Source: Azospirillum formosense
Lineage (GTDB): Bacteria; Pseudomonadota; Alphaproteobacteria; Azospirillales; Azospirillaceae
NCBI RefSeq assembly: GCF_040500525.1
Contig: NZ_CP159404.1
Location: 587,001 to 651,000, forward strand
Direction: 5' to 3'
DNA length: 64,000 nucleotides
Part shown: positions 1 through 8,119 of the stretch, piece after piece
How the letters are laid out: each line of letters starts with the position of its first letter
How positions within the stretch are numbered: position 1 is the stretch's first letter
Notes under the pieces: generated by a model
Databases searched by the model: none
What the model was told of the DNA's origin: nothing
What the model saw: only the letters and a program-made list of their open reading frames with translations
Program-made: the position numbers and the translations under genes

Positions 1-690
1 TTCACGGTGACGCGCTCGGGCGACACCTCGGGCAACTCCTCGGTCGACTACCGAGTGATCGGAACCATTCTTGCGCCCGGCAGCGAAAGCGAAGCCGATG
101 CTGCCGACTTCGTCGGCGGCGTTCTTCCGAGGGGCACGGTGAGCTTCGCTGCGGGCGAGACTTCGAAGACGATCACCATCAACGTCGCGGGCGATGCCGA
201 TGCCGAGGTCAACGAGGGCTTTGCCGTCGTCCTGATCGACCCGGTCGGTGCGATCACCGGCGCCGATAACGTTGCCCGCGGCCTCATCCTCAACGACGAC
301 AGCGGCTCACCGCCGCCAAAGCTGTCCATCGCCGCGACCTCGCCAGCACAGGTGGAGGGCAACTCCGGGTCGACGCCATTCACCTTCACGGTGACGCGCT
401 CGGGCGACACCTCGGGCATCTCCTCGGTCGACTACCGAGTGATCGGAACCATTCTTGCGCCCGGCAGCGAAAGCGAAGCCAACGCGGCCGACTTTGTCGG
501 CGGAGTGTTTCCAAAAGGCACGGTGACCTTCGCCGCGGGCGAGACCTCGAAGACGATCACCATCAACGTCGCGGGCGATGCCGATGCCGAGGTCAACGAG
601 GGCTTTGCCGTCGTCCTGATCGACCCGGTCGGCGCGATCACCGGCGCCGATAACGTTGCCCGCGGCCTCATCCTCAACGACGACGCTATG
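1..690 (+). repeat. Tandem 384-bp Calx-beta repeat
   Basis: The block beginning TTCACGGTGACGCGCTCGGG at position 1 recurs at position 385. The copies are base-for-base the same over long stretches (for example 180-300 against 564-684) with a patch of changes at about 95-165. In-frame period is 128 codons. The array probably continues upstream of the window. Confidence 0.9.
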
Positions 691-1632
691 GCACCGCGCC
701 GCTGGCGGGGGCCGGATTTCACGGGCGACGGGACGTCGGACATTCTCCTGCGGAATGGGACGACGGGCCAGCTCGCGGTGTGGAGCATGGCGAACTTCGC
801 GGCGTCGGGGGCGGTGGTCGGGGCGGTGGCGCCGGTGGACTGGCAGGTTCAGGGGCTGGGCGACTTCGACGGGGACGGCAAGGCCGACCTGCTCTACCGT
901 CACACCGGCAGCGGCGACATCGCGGTGTGGACGATGGACGGGGCGTCGGTGAAGAGCGCCGCGTTGGTGGGGAGCAGCCTGGACCCGCGGTGGAGCGCGG
1001 TGGCGACGGGCGACTTCACCGGCGACGGCAAGACCGACATCCTGTGGCGCAACAGCGAGACCACCGAGGTCGGGCTGTGGGAGATGAACGGGACGACGGT
1101 GACCCGCGCCGCGGCCTTCGGGTCGATCCCGTCGGAGTGGGTGGCGGTGGGGGCCGCCGACCTGACCGGCGACGGCAAGGCCGACATCGTCTGGCAGAAC
1201 ACCCGGACCAACGACACCGGACTGTGGGAGATGGACGGCACCACGGTGGTGCGCACCGGGCTGATCGCGTCGAACAGCGACGCCAACTGGCGGATCGGCG
1301 GTCTGGCCGACCTGGACGGCGACGGCAAAACCGACCTGGTCTGGCGCAACCAGGCCACCGGCCAGGTCGGTCTGTGGAAGATGGACGGCTTCACCGTCAC
1401 CCAGGCCAAGGTGCTCGACAGCATCCCCGACGAGTGGGCGATCGCCGGCACCGGCGACTATGACGGCGACGGGCGCGTCGACATCCTGTGGCGCAACGGC
1501 CTGGACGGCACCATCGCCGCCTGGCGCTCCGTCGATCAGAACGGCGCCATCGGCGCCGACCCCAGGGTCATCGCCAACGCCGCCGGCTGGGACCCCGTCC
1601 GCATGGCCGGAACCCTCGCCGGAGCCGGATGA
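1..1632 (+). CDS. Calx-beta / FG-GAP repeat protein, 5' end missing
   Basis: The frame is open from base 1, so the start codon lies upstream of the window. What remains is about 543 residues. The first part holds two Calx-beta-like units of 128 residues (offset 384 bases), each ending in ITGADNVARG-type sequence. The second part, from about residue 235, has six FG-GAP/VCBS-like blades, each with a calcium-loop motif such as DFTGDGTSDIL, DFDGDGKADLL or DLDGDGKTDLV. Proteins of this build are usually secreted or surface-attached, bind calcium, and act in adhesion or as large RTX-like exoproteins. No catalytic domain is visible in the part seen. The two Calx-beta copies are nearly identical at the DNA level, which suggests recent duplication or gene conversion. 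Function as adhesin is inference. Confidence 0.85.
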   Translation, partial: FTVTRSGDTSGNSSVDYRVIGTILAPGSESEADAADFVGGVLPRGTVSFAAGETSKTITINVAGDADAEVNEGFAVVLIDPVGAITGADNVARGLILNDDSGSPPPKLSIAATSPAQVEGNSGSTPFTFTVTRSGDTSGISSVDYRVIGTILAPGSESEANAADFVGGVFPKGTVTFAAGETSKTITINVAGDADAEVNEGFAVVLIDPVGAITGADNVARGLILNDDAMAPRRWRGPDFTGDGTSDILLRNGTTGQLAVWSMANFAASGAVVGAVAPVDWQVQGLGDFDGDGKADLLYRHTGSGDIAVWTMDGASVKSAALVGSSLDPRWSAVATGDFTGDGKTDILWRNSETTEVGLWEMNGTTVTRAAAFGSIPSEWVAVGAADLTGDGKADIVWQNTRTNDTGLWEMDGTTVVRTGLIASNSDANWRIGGLADLDGDGKTDLVWRNQATGQVGLWKMDGFTVTQAKVLDSIPDEWAIAGTGDYDGDGRVDILWRNGLDGTIAAWRSVDQNGAIGADPRVIANAAGWDPVRMAGTLAGAG

Positions 1633-1672
1633 GCCGGGTGAATGAAATCCGATCCAAGTTGCGTTCTGGCAA

Positions 1673-1703
1673 GGAGGCCAGCCCGCAGGGCGGCACGGCC
1701 TCC
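1673..1703 (+). terminator. Possible terminator hairpin after the Calx-beta gene
   Basis: GGAGGCC (1673-1679) and GGCCTCC (1697-1703) can pair, with a 17-base loop, about 40 bases after the stop codon. Only a short T-run (TTTT) follows about 10 bases later, so this is a weak candidate. Confidence 0.3.
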
Positions 1704-1799
1704 CCTGGGCTGGATTTTGCGTAAGCGGCTGATCGCGATTGTGGCTCAACCTCCGCTGACCGCTCCCGCGAACGATCAAAGATATCAGGCCCCAGGAAT

Positions 1800-2144
1800 T
1801 CAGGGCGTCACGCGCCCGGACAGGCAAGAGGCCCGCGCCCGCTCGTCCACCGCCGCCGCCGCGGCGCCGGCGGCCCCCTCCCCACCATAAAGCGCGGCGG
1901 GAAGCGGCCGTCCGGTGGACTCGCCCTCCTTGCGATGCCAGGACAGGATGCAGGAGCAGACCCGCACCGCCGCCTCGGTGGAGCCGGTGTTCTGCGCGGC
2001 GAAGGGGCTGGCCTCGCAGGCCGCGAGGAAATCCCGGTTCGCGTCGCTCCGCCCGCCGTCCGGCGGGTCGCCGCTGAACAGCAGCAGCGCCGCCAGCGAT
2101 GCGAAGAAAAAGACGAACAGCAGAGAGCGCGGGTTGCGGAACAC
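1800..2144 (-). CDS. Small exported or membrane-anchored protein, unknown
   Basis: 114 residues from a GTG start. The N-terminus is a signal-anchor (SLLFVFFFASLAALLLF, about residues 7-23). The rest is a short region with three cysteines, two of them close together (CSC in RVCSCILSW), and an Ala-rich stretch near the end. A Shine-Dalgarno-like GGGGAGG precedes the GTG. The gene starts 16 bases after the stop of the chemoreceptor upstream of it, so the two are probably co-transcribed. I do not recognise the family. The paired cysteines in a likely periplasmic domain could form a disulphide. Function is not inferable. Confidence 0.6.
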   Translation of the reverse strand: MFRNPRSLLFVFFFASLAALLLFSGDPPDGGRSDANRDFLAACEASPFAAQNTGSTEAAVRVCSCILSWHRKEGESTGRPLPAALYGGEGAAGAAAAAVDERARASCLSGRVTP

Positions 2145-2160
2145 GGACGAAGGCCTCCCC

Positions 2161-3849
2161 TTATGCCGAACGCACCTGTTTGAGGAACGCGCCGGCCTGC
2201 TCGCGCAGGGCCAGCGCCTGCCGGCCGAGGTCGGCGGCGGCGGACCGCACTTCCGACGCCATGGCGCCGGTCTCGTGGGCGGAGGCCGACACGTCGCGGA
2301 TGCTGTGGGTCACCTCCGACGTGCGGTCGGCGGCGCGCTGGACGCTGCGGGCGATCGCGCCCGTGGTGGCGTTCTGGCGGTCGGCGGCCCCGGCGATGCG
2401 ACCCACCAGGTCGTTGACCGCGACCACCGTGCGCCCGATGCCGCCGATGGCCGTCACCGCGCTGCCGGTCACCGCCTGGATCTCCGCGACCTGCTGGGCG
2501 ATCTCGTCGGTCGCCCTGGCCGTCTGGTTGGCGAGCCCCTTGACCTCGTTGGCGACCACGGCGAAGCCCTTGCCGGCCTCGCCCGCCCGCGCCGCCTCGA
2601 TGGTGGCGTTCAGCGCCAGCAGGTTGGTCTGCGCGGCGATGCTCTGGATCAGCGTCACCACCTCCCCGATCTTGCCGGCGGCGGCGGCCAGCCCTTCGAC
2701 CGTGTGGTTGGTGCGCTCCACCTCCTCAACCGCGTTGCGGACCATGCGGGAGGACTCGTCGATCTGGCGCGACACCTCGACGATGGAGGCCGTCAGCTCC
2801 TCGGTGGCGCCGGCCACGGACCGCACGTCGTCGCTGGCCTCGCCCGCCGCGCCGCTGACCGCGGCGGCCCGTTCGCTGCCGTTCTCGGCGATGCCGTGCA
2901 GGCGCTGCGCGTTGGCTTCGAGCTGGGCCGTGGTGGCGCTCAATGTCTCGACAACGCTCAGCATCGTACCCTCGAAGCTGCGGGCGACCGAATCCAGCGC
3001 GTCGCGGCGGTCCCGCTCGGCGCGGGCCCGCTCCTCCGCCTGGGCGGCGTCGAGCCGGGCCACCCGCTGCGCGTTCTCCTTGAAGACGCTCAGAGCTTGG
3101 GCCATGCCGCCGATCTCGTCCTTGCGGCCCAGCGCCGGCACCTCCACCGACAGGTTGCCCGTCGCCAGCCGCTCCATCGCGCCGCGCATGGCGGACAGCG
3201 GGCGGAAGATGCGCCGCGACAGCAGCAGGCTGCCGCCGGCCACCAGCAGCGTCACCACGGCGCCCAGCCCGCCGATCATCGTCTGGGTGTCGCGGATCGG
3301 GGCAAAGAACTCCGCCCTCGGCACGCCGACATAGAGCACCCCGACCACCTTGCCCGAGCGGTCCTTGATCGGGTCGTAGGCGGTGTAGAAGGGGACGCCC
3401 AGGATGTCGGCCTGCCCGCGGTACGGCTCCCCCCGGACCAGCACGGCGTCGTAGACCGGACCCTTGGCCAAGGTGGTGCCGACGGCGCGGCTGCCGTCCG
3501 GCTTCTGGACGTTGGTGGTGACGCGCGTGTCGCCCATGAACAGGGTGGCGGTGCCGCCGACCAGCGCCTTCACCCGGTCCACCGGCTCGAAGAATCCGTT
3601 CAACGCGCGGTTGCCGGCGTACAGCGCGCCGTCGTGGACGCTGATGTCGCGCCCGTACTGGTTCAGCACGTCCCAGGCGACGCGCATGTTGGTTTCCTGC
3701 CGTTCGACCGCCATGCGCTCGGCGTAGCGGCTCAACAACGTTTCGTTGACAGCGAAGGTGGCGCTCGTCAACACTGCCAACCCACCGACACACAGCGTCA
3801 CCGTCTTGCCCGAAAGCGACAGCGAGCCGATCCCCGTCAGCAACCCCAT
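2161..3849 (-). CDS. Methyl-accepting chemotaxis protein with periplasmic sCache domain
   Basis: 562 residues from ATG at 3849; an upstream in-frame ATG at 3903 is possible, but the hydrophobic segment then starts late. Order: a short N-terminal membrane segment; a periplasmic domain of the single-Cache type (YDAVLVRGEPYRG, FYTAYDPIKDRSGKVVGVLY); a second membrane segment (GGLGAVVTLLVAGGSLLL); HAMP; and a cytoplasmic methyl-accepting domain with the invariant hairpin (IAAQTNLLALNATIEAARAG). It senses an external ligand, probably a small carboxylate judging by the domain type, and signals to CheA/CheW. No CheR-docking pentapeptide is seen at the C-terminus (ends LKQVRSA). The small exported protein at 1800-2144 follows it directly. 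Confidence 0.93.
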   Translation of the reverse strand: MGLLTGIGSLSLSGKTVTLCVGGLAVLTSATFAVNETLLSRYAERMAVERQETNMRVAWDVLNQYGRDISVHDGALYAGNRALNGFFEPVDRVKALVGGTATLFMGDTRVTTNVQKPDGSRAVGTTLAKGPVYDAVLVRGEPYRGQADILGVPFYTAYDPIKDRSGKVVGVLYVGVPRAEFFAPIRDTQTMIGGLGAVVTLLVAGGSLLLSRRIFRPLSAMRGAMERLATGNLSVEVPALGRKDEIGGMAQALSVFKENAQRVARLDAAQAEERARAERDRRDALDSVARSFEGTMLSVVETLSATTAQLEANAQRLHGIAENGSERAAAVSGAAGEASDDVRSVAGATEELTASIVEVSRQIDESSRMVRNAVEEVERTNHTVEGLAAAAGKIGEVVTLIQSIAAQTNLLALNATIEAARAGEAGKGFAVVANEVKGLANQTARATDEIAQQVAEIQAVTGSAVTAIGGIGRTVVAVNDLVGRIAGAADRQNATTGAIARSVQRAADRTSEVTHSIRDVSASAHETGAMASEVRSAAADLGRQALALREQAGAFLKQVRSA

Positions 3850-4016
3850 GGCGAACCCCCGCCCCCAATGATGCCCAGTGACTCCCAGCGTTTCGCACCC
3901 CAACGAAACGCCGCGGCATAAAAGCGTCAGAGGCTCTTAACAAATCGTTCCGCACCGCACCATACCCCGCCCCCGGCGGAGCACGGCGTGTGCCTTTTTA
4001 GAGCGATTCAAATATA

Positions 4017-4034
4017 TATGAATAGCTGTTCATA
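4017..4034. promoter_or_regulatory. 18-bp near-perfect palindrome upstream of mntP
   Basis: TATGAATAGCTGTTCATA matches its own reverse complement at 16 of 18 positions. It ends 4 bases before the proposed -35 element of the mntP transcript. Position and symmetry suit a metalloregulator operator; mntP is under MntR in enterobacteria. The regulator here is unknown. Confidence 0.5.
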
Positions 4035-4038
4035 TAGA

Positions 4039-4067
4039 TTGACACGCACAGTCGCCGGCGCTACGGT
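4039..4067 (+). promoter_or_regulatory. Sigma-70-like promoter for mntP
   Basis: TTGACA (4039-4044), a 17-base spacer, then TACGGT (4062-4067). Transcription would begin near 4074, just ahead of the riboswitch, which supports the assignment. Confidence 0.55.
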
Positions 4068-4071
4068 CCCG

Positions 4072-4215
4072 CTCGTCATTGGGGAGTAGCCACCCTCCAG
4101 CGAGAGGGGCGCGCGCCAACAGACTCGGGGCCATCCTGCTTCAGGCCGTCCCGTGGCGCACGCGGCAGCCGGACAGCGTCCGGCCGGTTCGGCAAGACCG
4201 ATGGTGCGGACGCTC
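4072..4215 (+). ncRNA. yybP-ykoY manganese riboswitch
   Basis: The leader carries hallmark yybP-ykoY sequences in the right order: GGGGAGTAGCC (4081-4091), a short hairpin (CCCTCCAGCGAGAGGGG), the conserved GCGCCAACAGACTCGGGG block paired later with CCGTGGCGCACGC, and GGCAAGACCGATG near the 3' end. This aptamer class binds Mn2+ and controls mntP-type exporters. The next gene is mntP, and its start codon lies about 60 bases further on. The exact 5' and 3' limits are approximate, and the expression platform was not resolved. Confidence 0.85.
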
Positions 4216-4273
4216 CCGAAGGCCAACCGGGGGTAGCCGTGCTGTCGTGTCCGTTTGGCCGGAGCCTGTTGTC

Positions 4274-4837
4274 ATGCTCGGTGTGACCTCCCTCGTCCTC
4301 GCCGTCAGCCTTTCCATGGACAGCTTCGCCGCGGCGCTCGGCCGCGGCGCCGTTCAGAAGCGTCCCGGCCTGTCCGAGGCGTTGCGGGTCGGTTTCGCCT
4401 TCGGCGCCTGCCAGCTGTCGATGGCTTCCATCGGCTGGGCGGTGGGGTCGGCCTTCGCCGGCTTCGTCCAGGCCATCGACCACTGGATCGCCTTCGGCCT
4501 GCTGCTGCTGATCGGCGGCTCGATGATCCGCAACGCGCTCGCCGGGGAAGAGGACGACGAGGCGGCCGCCGCCCGGTCGGGCTGGCTGGCCCTGCTGACC
4601 GTGGCGGTGGCAACCAGCATCGACGCCAGCGCGGTGGGGGTGGGCCTCGCCATGGCGGATGTGAACATCGCGGTCACGGCCAGCCTGATCGGTGTCGTCA
4701 CCTTCCTCATGGGCTTCGGCGGCGTCCTGCTGGGCCGGGCCGCCGGCCCGCTGCTGGGGCGCCGCGCGGAGCTGATCGGCGGCTTCGGCCTGCTCGCCAT
4801 CGGCACCAAGATCCTGGTCGAGCACACCCTGCTGTAA
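4274..4837 (+). CDS. mntP: Manganese efflux pump MntP
   Basis: 187 residues from ATG at 4274, close to the usual family length of about 190. Upstream in-frame codons lie inside the riboswitch and are not used. It is an integral membrane protein with about six helices. The family motif SLSMDSFAAALGRG sits in helix 1 and TSIDASAVGVGLA in the second repeat; these Asp residues are thought to coordinate Mn2+. It exports Mn2+ to prevent manganese toxicity. The upstream manganese riboswitch supports the assignment and implies induction by Mn2+. It converges with the small gene at 4864-5301. Confidence 0.95.
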   Translation: MLGVTSLVLAVSLSMDSFAAALGRGAVQKRPGLSEALRVGFAFGACQLSMASIGWAVGSAFAGFVQAIDHWIAFGLLLLIGGSMIRNALAGEEDDEAAAARSGWLALLTVAVATSIDASAVGVGLAMADVNIAVTASLIGVVTFLMGFGGVLLGRAAGPLLGRRAELIGGFGLLAIGTKILVEHTLL

Positions 4838-4841
4838 CGCC

Positions 4842-4864
4842 CAACCGTCGGCGGTTGCCGTTTT
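4842..4864 (+). terminator. Hairpin terminator after mntP
   Basis: CAACCG (4842-4847) pairs with CGGTTG (4852-4857) around a TCGG tetraloop, followed by CCGTTTT. The T-run abuts the stop codon of the convergent gene. Confidence 0.45.
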
Positions 4865-5301
4865 CAGGCGGCGACCGCCTGGATGATGTGGCCGGCGGCC
4901 GCCGCGGTCACCGTCTGGGCGAGCAATCCAGGACGCTCCTGGACCCGGTCGCAGACCGCGCTGAAGTCGATGGACAGCGCCCGCTCACCGCGATCGCTCA
5001 GTTCGCGGCAACGCCGCCCGGCATGCTCCAGCGTCGCCACGGCGGCCCGGATGACCCCGGCCCCGATCTTCAACCGGCTGGCCCGGGCGGCCTCGGCGAT
5101 GCGCGGCTCGTTCTGCGCCAACCAATGCAACAGCCCCTGCGCAGCCACCGCGAACTCCCGCTCCAGCGCCGCCGGGTCATACAGCACCGCGCCGTTGGGC
5201 AGATGCAGCCGTCCGTTGGCCGACGGGAGCGACAGCGCCGCCGCGATGATCGCGGAGGCCAGCTCCTGCCCGGAAAAAGGCGCCGTCATACACTCGTTCA
5301 T
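4864..5301 (-). CDS. Uncharacterised 145-residue protein
   Basis: Starts at ATG 5301 (MNECMTAPFSGQ). A longer reading of the frame up to 5679 is Arg/Pro-rich noise that overlaps the upstream gene, so it was rejected. The protein looks soluble and largely helical, with Ala-rich segments, an ERALSIDFSAVC stretch near the middle and an Ala-rich C-terminus. It lies 32 bases after the 112-residue gene at 5334-5672, so the two form a likely two-gene unit. No family is recognised. Confidence 0.6.
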   Translation of the reverse strand: MNECMTAPFSGQELASAIIAAALSLPSANGRLHLPNGAVLYDPAALEREFAVAAQGLLHWLAQNEPRIAEAARASRLKIGAGVIRAAVATLEHAGRRCRELSDRGERALSIDFSAVCDRVQERPGLLAQTVTAAAAGHIIQAVAA

Positions 5302-5333
5302 TGGTTCGCTCTCCAGCAAGGCCCGGCGCCCAG

Positions 5334-5672
5334 TCAGGGCACGGACAGTTGCGCGCGGGCCATGCCGCCGTGCAGCGTGTCGAAGCAGACCACGCACTCC
5401 GGCGAGTCGGCGATGTAGGCCAGAACGTCCGCATAGGGGCCGTCGATGTGGATGAGTTCCGCCCCGCGATCCTCCGCCGCGCCGCGGCTGTGGGTGATCG
5501 TCAGCATGTCCATGCGCGGGCCGCGCCCGCCGGTGGTCGCCGCCAGAACCGCCGCCCGCTGCCGATGGTCGGGGCGCAGGGCGACCACGACGCCGGCGGG
5601 AGCGGCATCGTCGGCGCCGCGGACGGCGTTCGGGCGGCTTCCGGGACGGACGGCGGAGAGGGTCTTGACCAT
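5334..5672 (-). CDS. Uncharacterised 112-residue protein
   Basis: ATG at 5672 is preceded by an AGGTGAG ribosome-binding sequence. The C-terminal half reads as a compact alpha/beta domain (GAELIHIDGPYADVLAYIAD, then ECVVCFDTLHGG), with one CVVC pair. It is the first gene of a two-gene unit with 4864-5301. The transcript would start in the AT-richer gap shared with the divergent hydrolase gene. I do not recognise the family. Confidence 0.6.
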   Translation of the reverse strand: MVKTLSAVRPGSRPNAVRGADDAAPAGVVVALRPDHRQRAAVLAATTGGRGPRMDMLTITHSRGAAEDRGAELIHIDGPYADVLAYIADSPECVVCFDTLHGGMARAQLSVP

Positions 5673-5954
5673 GGCTCACCTCAAGGGCTCGGGCTGGCGA
5701 TACGGAGGACGGTCCGCCTTGGCGGAAGGGGCTGACAATCGCCCCGCCTCACTGTTGGTATACCGTATCCCAGAACAATCTTAGCTTCAAGGGCGATTTC
5801 GCGAAATTTTCATCCCGCTCTGCAGCACGCCACCCTTTGACCCCAGATGCCGGGCGGCTTTTCCGCAGGGAGGAAAAGCATAGCCTCCGCGCTGGACAGG
5901 CGGGCATGGACGTGCTCAGAGGGTAGGGTCGGTCACTGTCACGGGAATCGGTCC

Positions 5955-6644
5955 ATGGACCCGGTCGCCACTTCCGTCATCCTCGTCCACGGCGCCTTCG
6001 CGGACGGCTCCGCCTGGAGCCGCGTGATCCCCCTGCTCCAGGCCCAGGGGCTTGAGGCGATCGCCGTGCAGAATCCGCTGACCTCGCTGGACGAGGATGT
6101 CGCCCACGTGCAGCGGGCCATCGACCGCGCCAAGGGGCCAGTGGTGCTGGTCGGCCATTCCTGGGGCGGGGCGGTGATCACCCAGATCGGGAATCAGGAC
6201 AAGGTGAAGGCGCTGGTCTATGTGGCGGCCTTCGCGCCGGGGGTCGGCCAGTCGCCGAACGACACGCTGAAGCCCTTCCCGCCCTCGCCCGGCCTGTCCA
6301 GCGTGTCGATGGACCGCGCGGGTTATCTGCATTTGTCGGCGGAGAGCCTTGCGGCGAACTTCGCCCAGGATGTGCCGGCGGCGGAGGCGGCGCTGCTGGC
6401 CGCGACGCAGGGGCCGGTCCATGCCGGCTGCTTCCGCACGCGGGTGACCGCCGCGGCGTGGGAGCACAAGCCATCCTGGTACATCGTCGCCGGCGAGGAC
6501 CGGATGCTTCCCCCGGCTTTTCTGCGGGCGACCGCCGAGCGCATCGGCGCGCGGACGGTGGAGGTCGGGGCCAGCCACATCCCGCACGCCTCCCGGCCCG
6601 ACGCGGTGGCGGCGGTGATCATCGAGGCGGCGGGCGCCCGCTGA
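5955..6644 (+). CDS. Alpha/beta hydrolase (esterase-like)
   Basis: 229 residues from ATG 5955 (MDPVATSVILVHG). The HG oxyanion motif (ILVHGAFADGSAW), the nucleophile elbow GHSWGG at about residues 69-74, an acid residue in GEDRMLPP at about 180 and the histidine in SHIPHAS at about 208 give a complete catalytic triad. It resembles salicylate-esterase/EstC-like single-domain hydrolases of 230-240 residues. The substrate is unknown. It is not in an obvious operon. Confidence 0.88.
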   Translation: MDPVATSVILVHGAFADGSAWSRVIPLLQAQGLEAIAVQNPLTSLDEDVAHVQRAIDRAKGPVVLVGHSWGGAVITQIGNQDKVKALVYVAAFAPGVGQSPNDTLKPFPPSPGLSSVSMDRAGYLHLSAESLAANFAQDVPAAEAALLAATQGPVHAGCFRTRVTAAAWEHKPSWYIVAGEDRMLPPAFLRATAERIGARTVEVGASHIPHASRPDAVAAVIIEAAGAR

Positions 6645-6681
6645 CGGGCCGCCGACCGCTCCCGGTCACGGTGTCACGGCA

Positions 6682-6876
6682 TCATCCGGCGGCGCAGCAA
6701 CAGACAGGCTCCGGATCGGACTCGTCGTCGTTCGCGGCGACGCAGCCGTGCGCCGTGCCGAGCAGCCGGTGGAGATAATCGCTCCACAGCGATCCGCCGG
6801 CCGGGGCCGGCAGCGGGGAGGACGGCGTCGGCGATAAGTCCGGCGGAGGCGGTTCCGCGGTCCGGTCGAAGGTCAT
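6682..6876 (-). CDS. Small Pro-rich protein with a CCC tail
   Basis: 64 residues from ATG 6876. GGAGGAG lies 6-7 bases upstream and decides this start against the in-frame ATG at 6891, which is itself part of that sequence. The N-terminal half is Pro/Ser-rich and looks disordered. The middle (SLWSDYLHRLLG) could form a short amphipathic helix. The protein ends EPVCCCAAG. The Cys triplet suggests metal binding or lipid/thiol chemistry, but no family is recognised. Confidence 0.45.
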   Translation of the reverse strand: MTFDRTAEPPPPDLSPTPSSPLPAPAGGSLWSDYLHRLLGTAHGCVAANDDESDPEPVCCCAAG

Positions 6877-7144
6877 GGGCGTCTCCTCCATAATGCCGCC
6901 CGCCTTGCGGAGGGCGCCGGCGCTTGCTGCGCTCTGATGCGCGCCACGATAGCGGAAGTCGGTGCCCTGCACAGCCTGTTCGAAAGCCACCCCACCTCTG
7001 GCATAGAGGCCGTCATAGGGGATGCATCGGCGGGTATTGCCCATCGTCGGCACCGACAGCTATGCCGTGACGCCAAGCCCTCCCGCCTGTTGATGGGGCG
7101 CGAAGCTGCATCGACACGGACACCGATTGGGAGAGAGGCGCATC

Positions 7145-7978
7145 ATGGCGAATCTTCAGAACATCCTCGGCACCCTTCTGGCCACCGGCATGGGAGGGCA
7201 CAGCCGCCGGAGCGCAGCGGATCTGGGCTCGATCCTGAACCGGTCTGGAATGGGCGCCGGGCCGGCGATGCAGGCCCGCGGCGGCATGGGCGTCGGCCCC
7301 ATGGCCGGGCTGGGCGCGCTGGCCTACCTCGCCTACCGCGCCTATCAGGAGCGGCAGCAGAACATGCCGTCATCGGGGGCGTCCTCGGGGCAGCCCTCCT
7401 CCGGACAGGCGCCGGCCCGCTCCGGACAGCCGGGCGCCAGCCCGTGGGGAGCCCCGCCCTCCGGGTCGGGCAACACGCCGGGGGGCATTCTGGGCGGCAT
7501 CCTCGGCGGGTCCGGCGCGTCCGGCGGCGGATCGCTGGGCGAGCGGCTGTCCCAGGTGTTCCAGCAGCGCACCGCTCCCCCGCCCGACGCGGCCCCGGCG
7601 GGGGCGGGCGACGGCGCCTTCCCCGAACTCGCCATGGAGGACCAGCACGCCCTGCTGCTGATCCGCGCCATGATCGCCGCCGCCAACGCCGACGGCGAGA
7701 TTTCCGCGACCGAGCGCCAGCGCGTCATGGCCGCCCTGGACGAGGCCGGCGGCGGCCCGGAAGAGCGGCAGATCGTGGAGCGGGAGCTGTCCCAGCCGCA
7801 ATCGCTCGACTCGCTGGTCCGCTCCGTCACCGATCCGGACATGGCGGAGCAGGTCTATCTGGCCTCGCTGATGGCGGTGGACCGCGACCATGAGGCGGAG
7901 CGCGCCTATCTCGCCTATCTCGCCACCCGCCTGAAGATCGCCCCGCAACGGGCCGAGCAGCTCAACCAGGCGGCGTGA
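7145..7978 (+). CDS. DUF533 / TerB-like inner-membrane-associated protein
   Basis: 277 residues from ATG 7145; an upstream in-frame start at 7127 is less likely because GGGAGAGAGG lies between the two. The N-terminus resembles YebE-type DUF533 proteins (MANLQNILGTLL), followed by Gly-rich sequence, a short hydrophobic helix (GLGALAYLAYRAY) and a Pro/Ser/Gly-rich linker. The C-terminal 120 residues are a TerB-like helical domain (LLLIRAMIAAANADGEISA, then ERAYLAYLATRLKIA). The molecular role of this family is not established. It is monocistronic and ends at a clear terminator. Confidence 0.8.
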   Translation: MANLQNILGTLLATGMGGHSRRSAADLGSILNRSGMGAGPAMQARGGMGVGPMAGLGALAYLAYRAYQERQQNMPSSGASSGQPSSGQAPARSGQPGASPWGAPPSGSGNTPGGILGGILGGSGASGGGSLGERLSQVFQQRTAPPPDAAPAGAGDGAFPELAMEDQHALLLIRAMIAAANADGEISATERQRVMAALDEAGGGPEERQIVERELSQPQSLDSLVRSVTDPDMAEQVYLASLMAVDRDHEAERAYLAYLATRLKIAPQRAEQLNQAA

Positions 7979-7991
7979 CACCTCTCATCGC

Positions 7992-8027
7992 AAAGCCCCC
8001 TTCCGCCACCCGGCGGGAGGGGGCTTT
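7992..8027 (+). terminator. Intrinsic terminator after the DUF533 gene
   Basis: AAAGCCCCCTTCC pairs with the 3' arm ending GGGGGCTTT, giving a long GC-rich stem with A/T flanks, 14 bases past the stop codon. Confidence 0.75.
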
Positions 8028-8119
8028 CCATGACCACGGCCCGTCGACCGCACGCTCTTGACCTTGCGGCCACAATCGGCGCAGGGTCTTGAACCATCTC
8101 CGCCACCGGGACCACCACC

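Noticed and set aside
7013..7373. Minus-strand small frames at the DUF533 gene start
   Set aside because: Antisense to a well-supported gene, Arg/Pro-rich, no ribosome-binding sequence.
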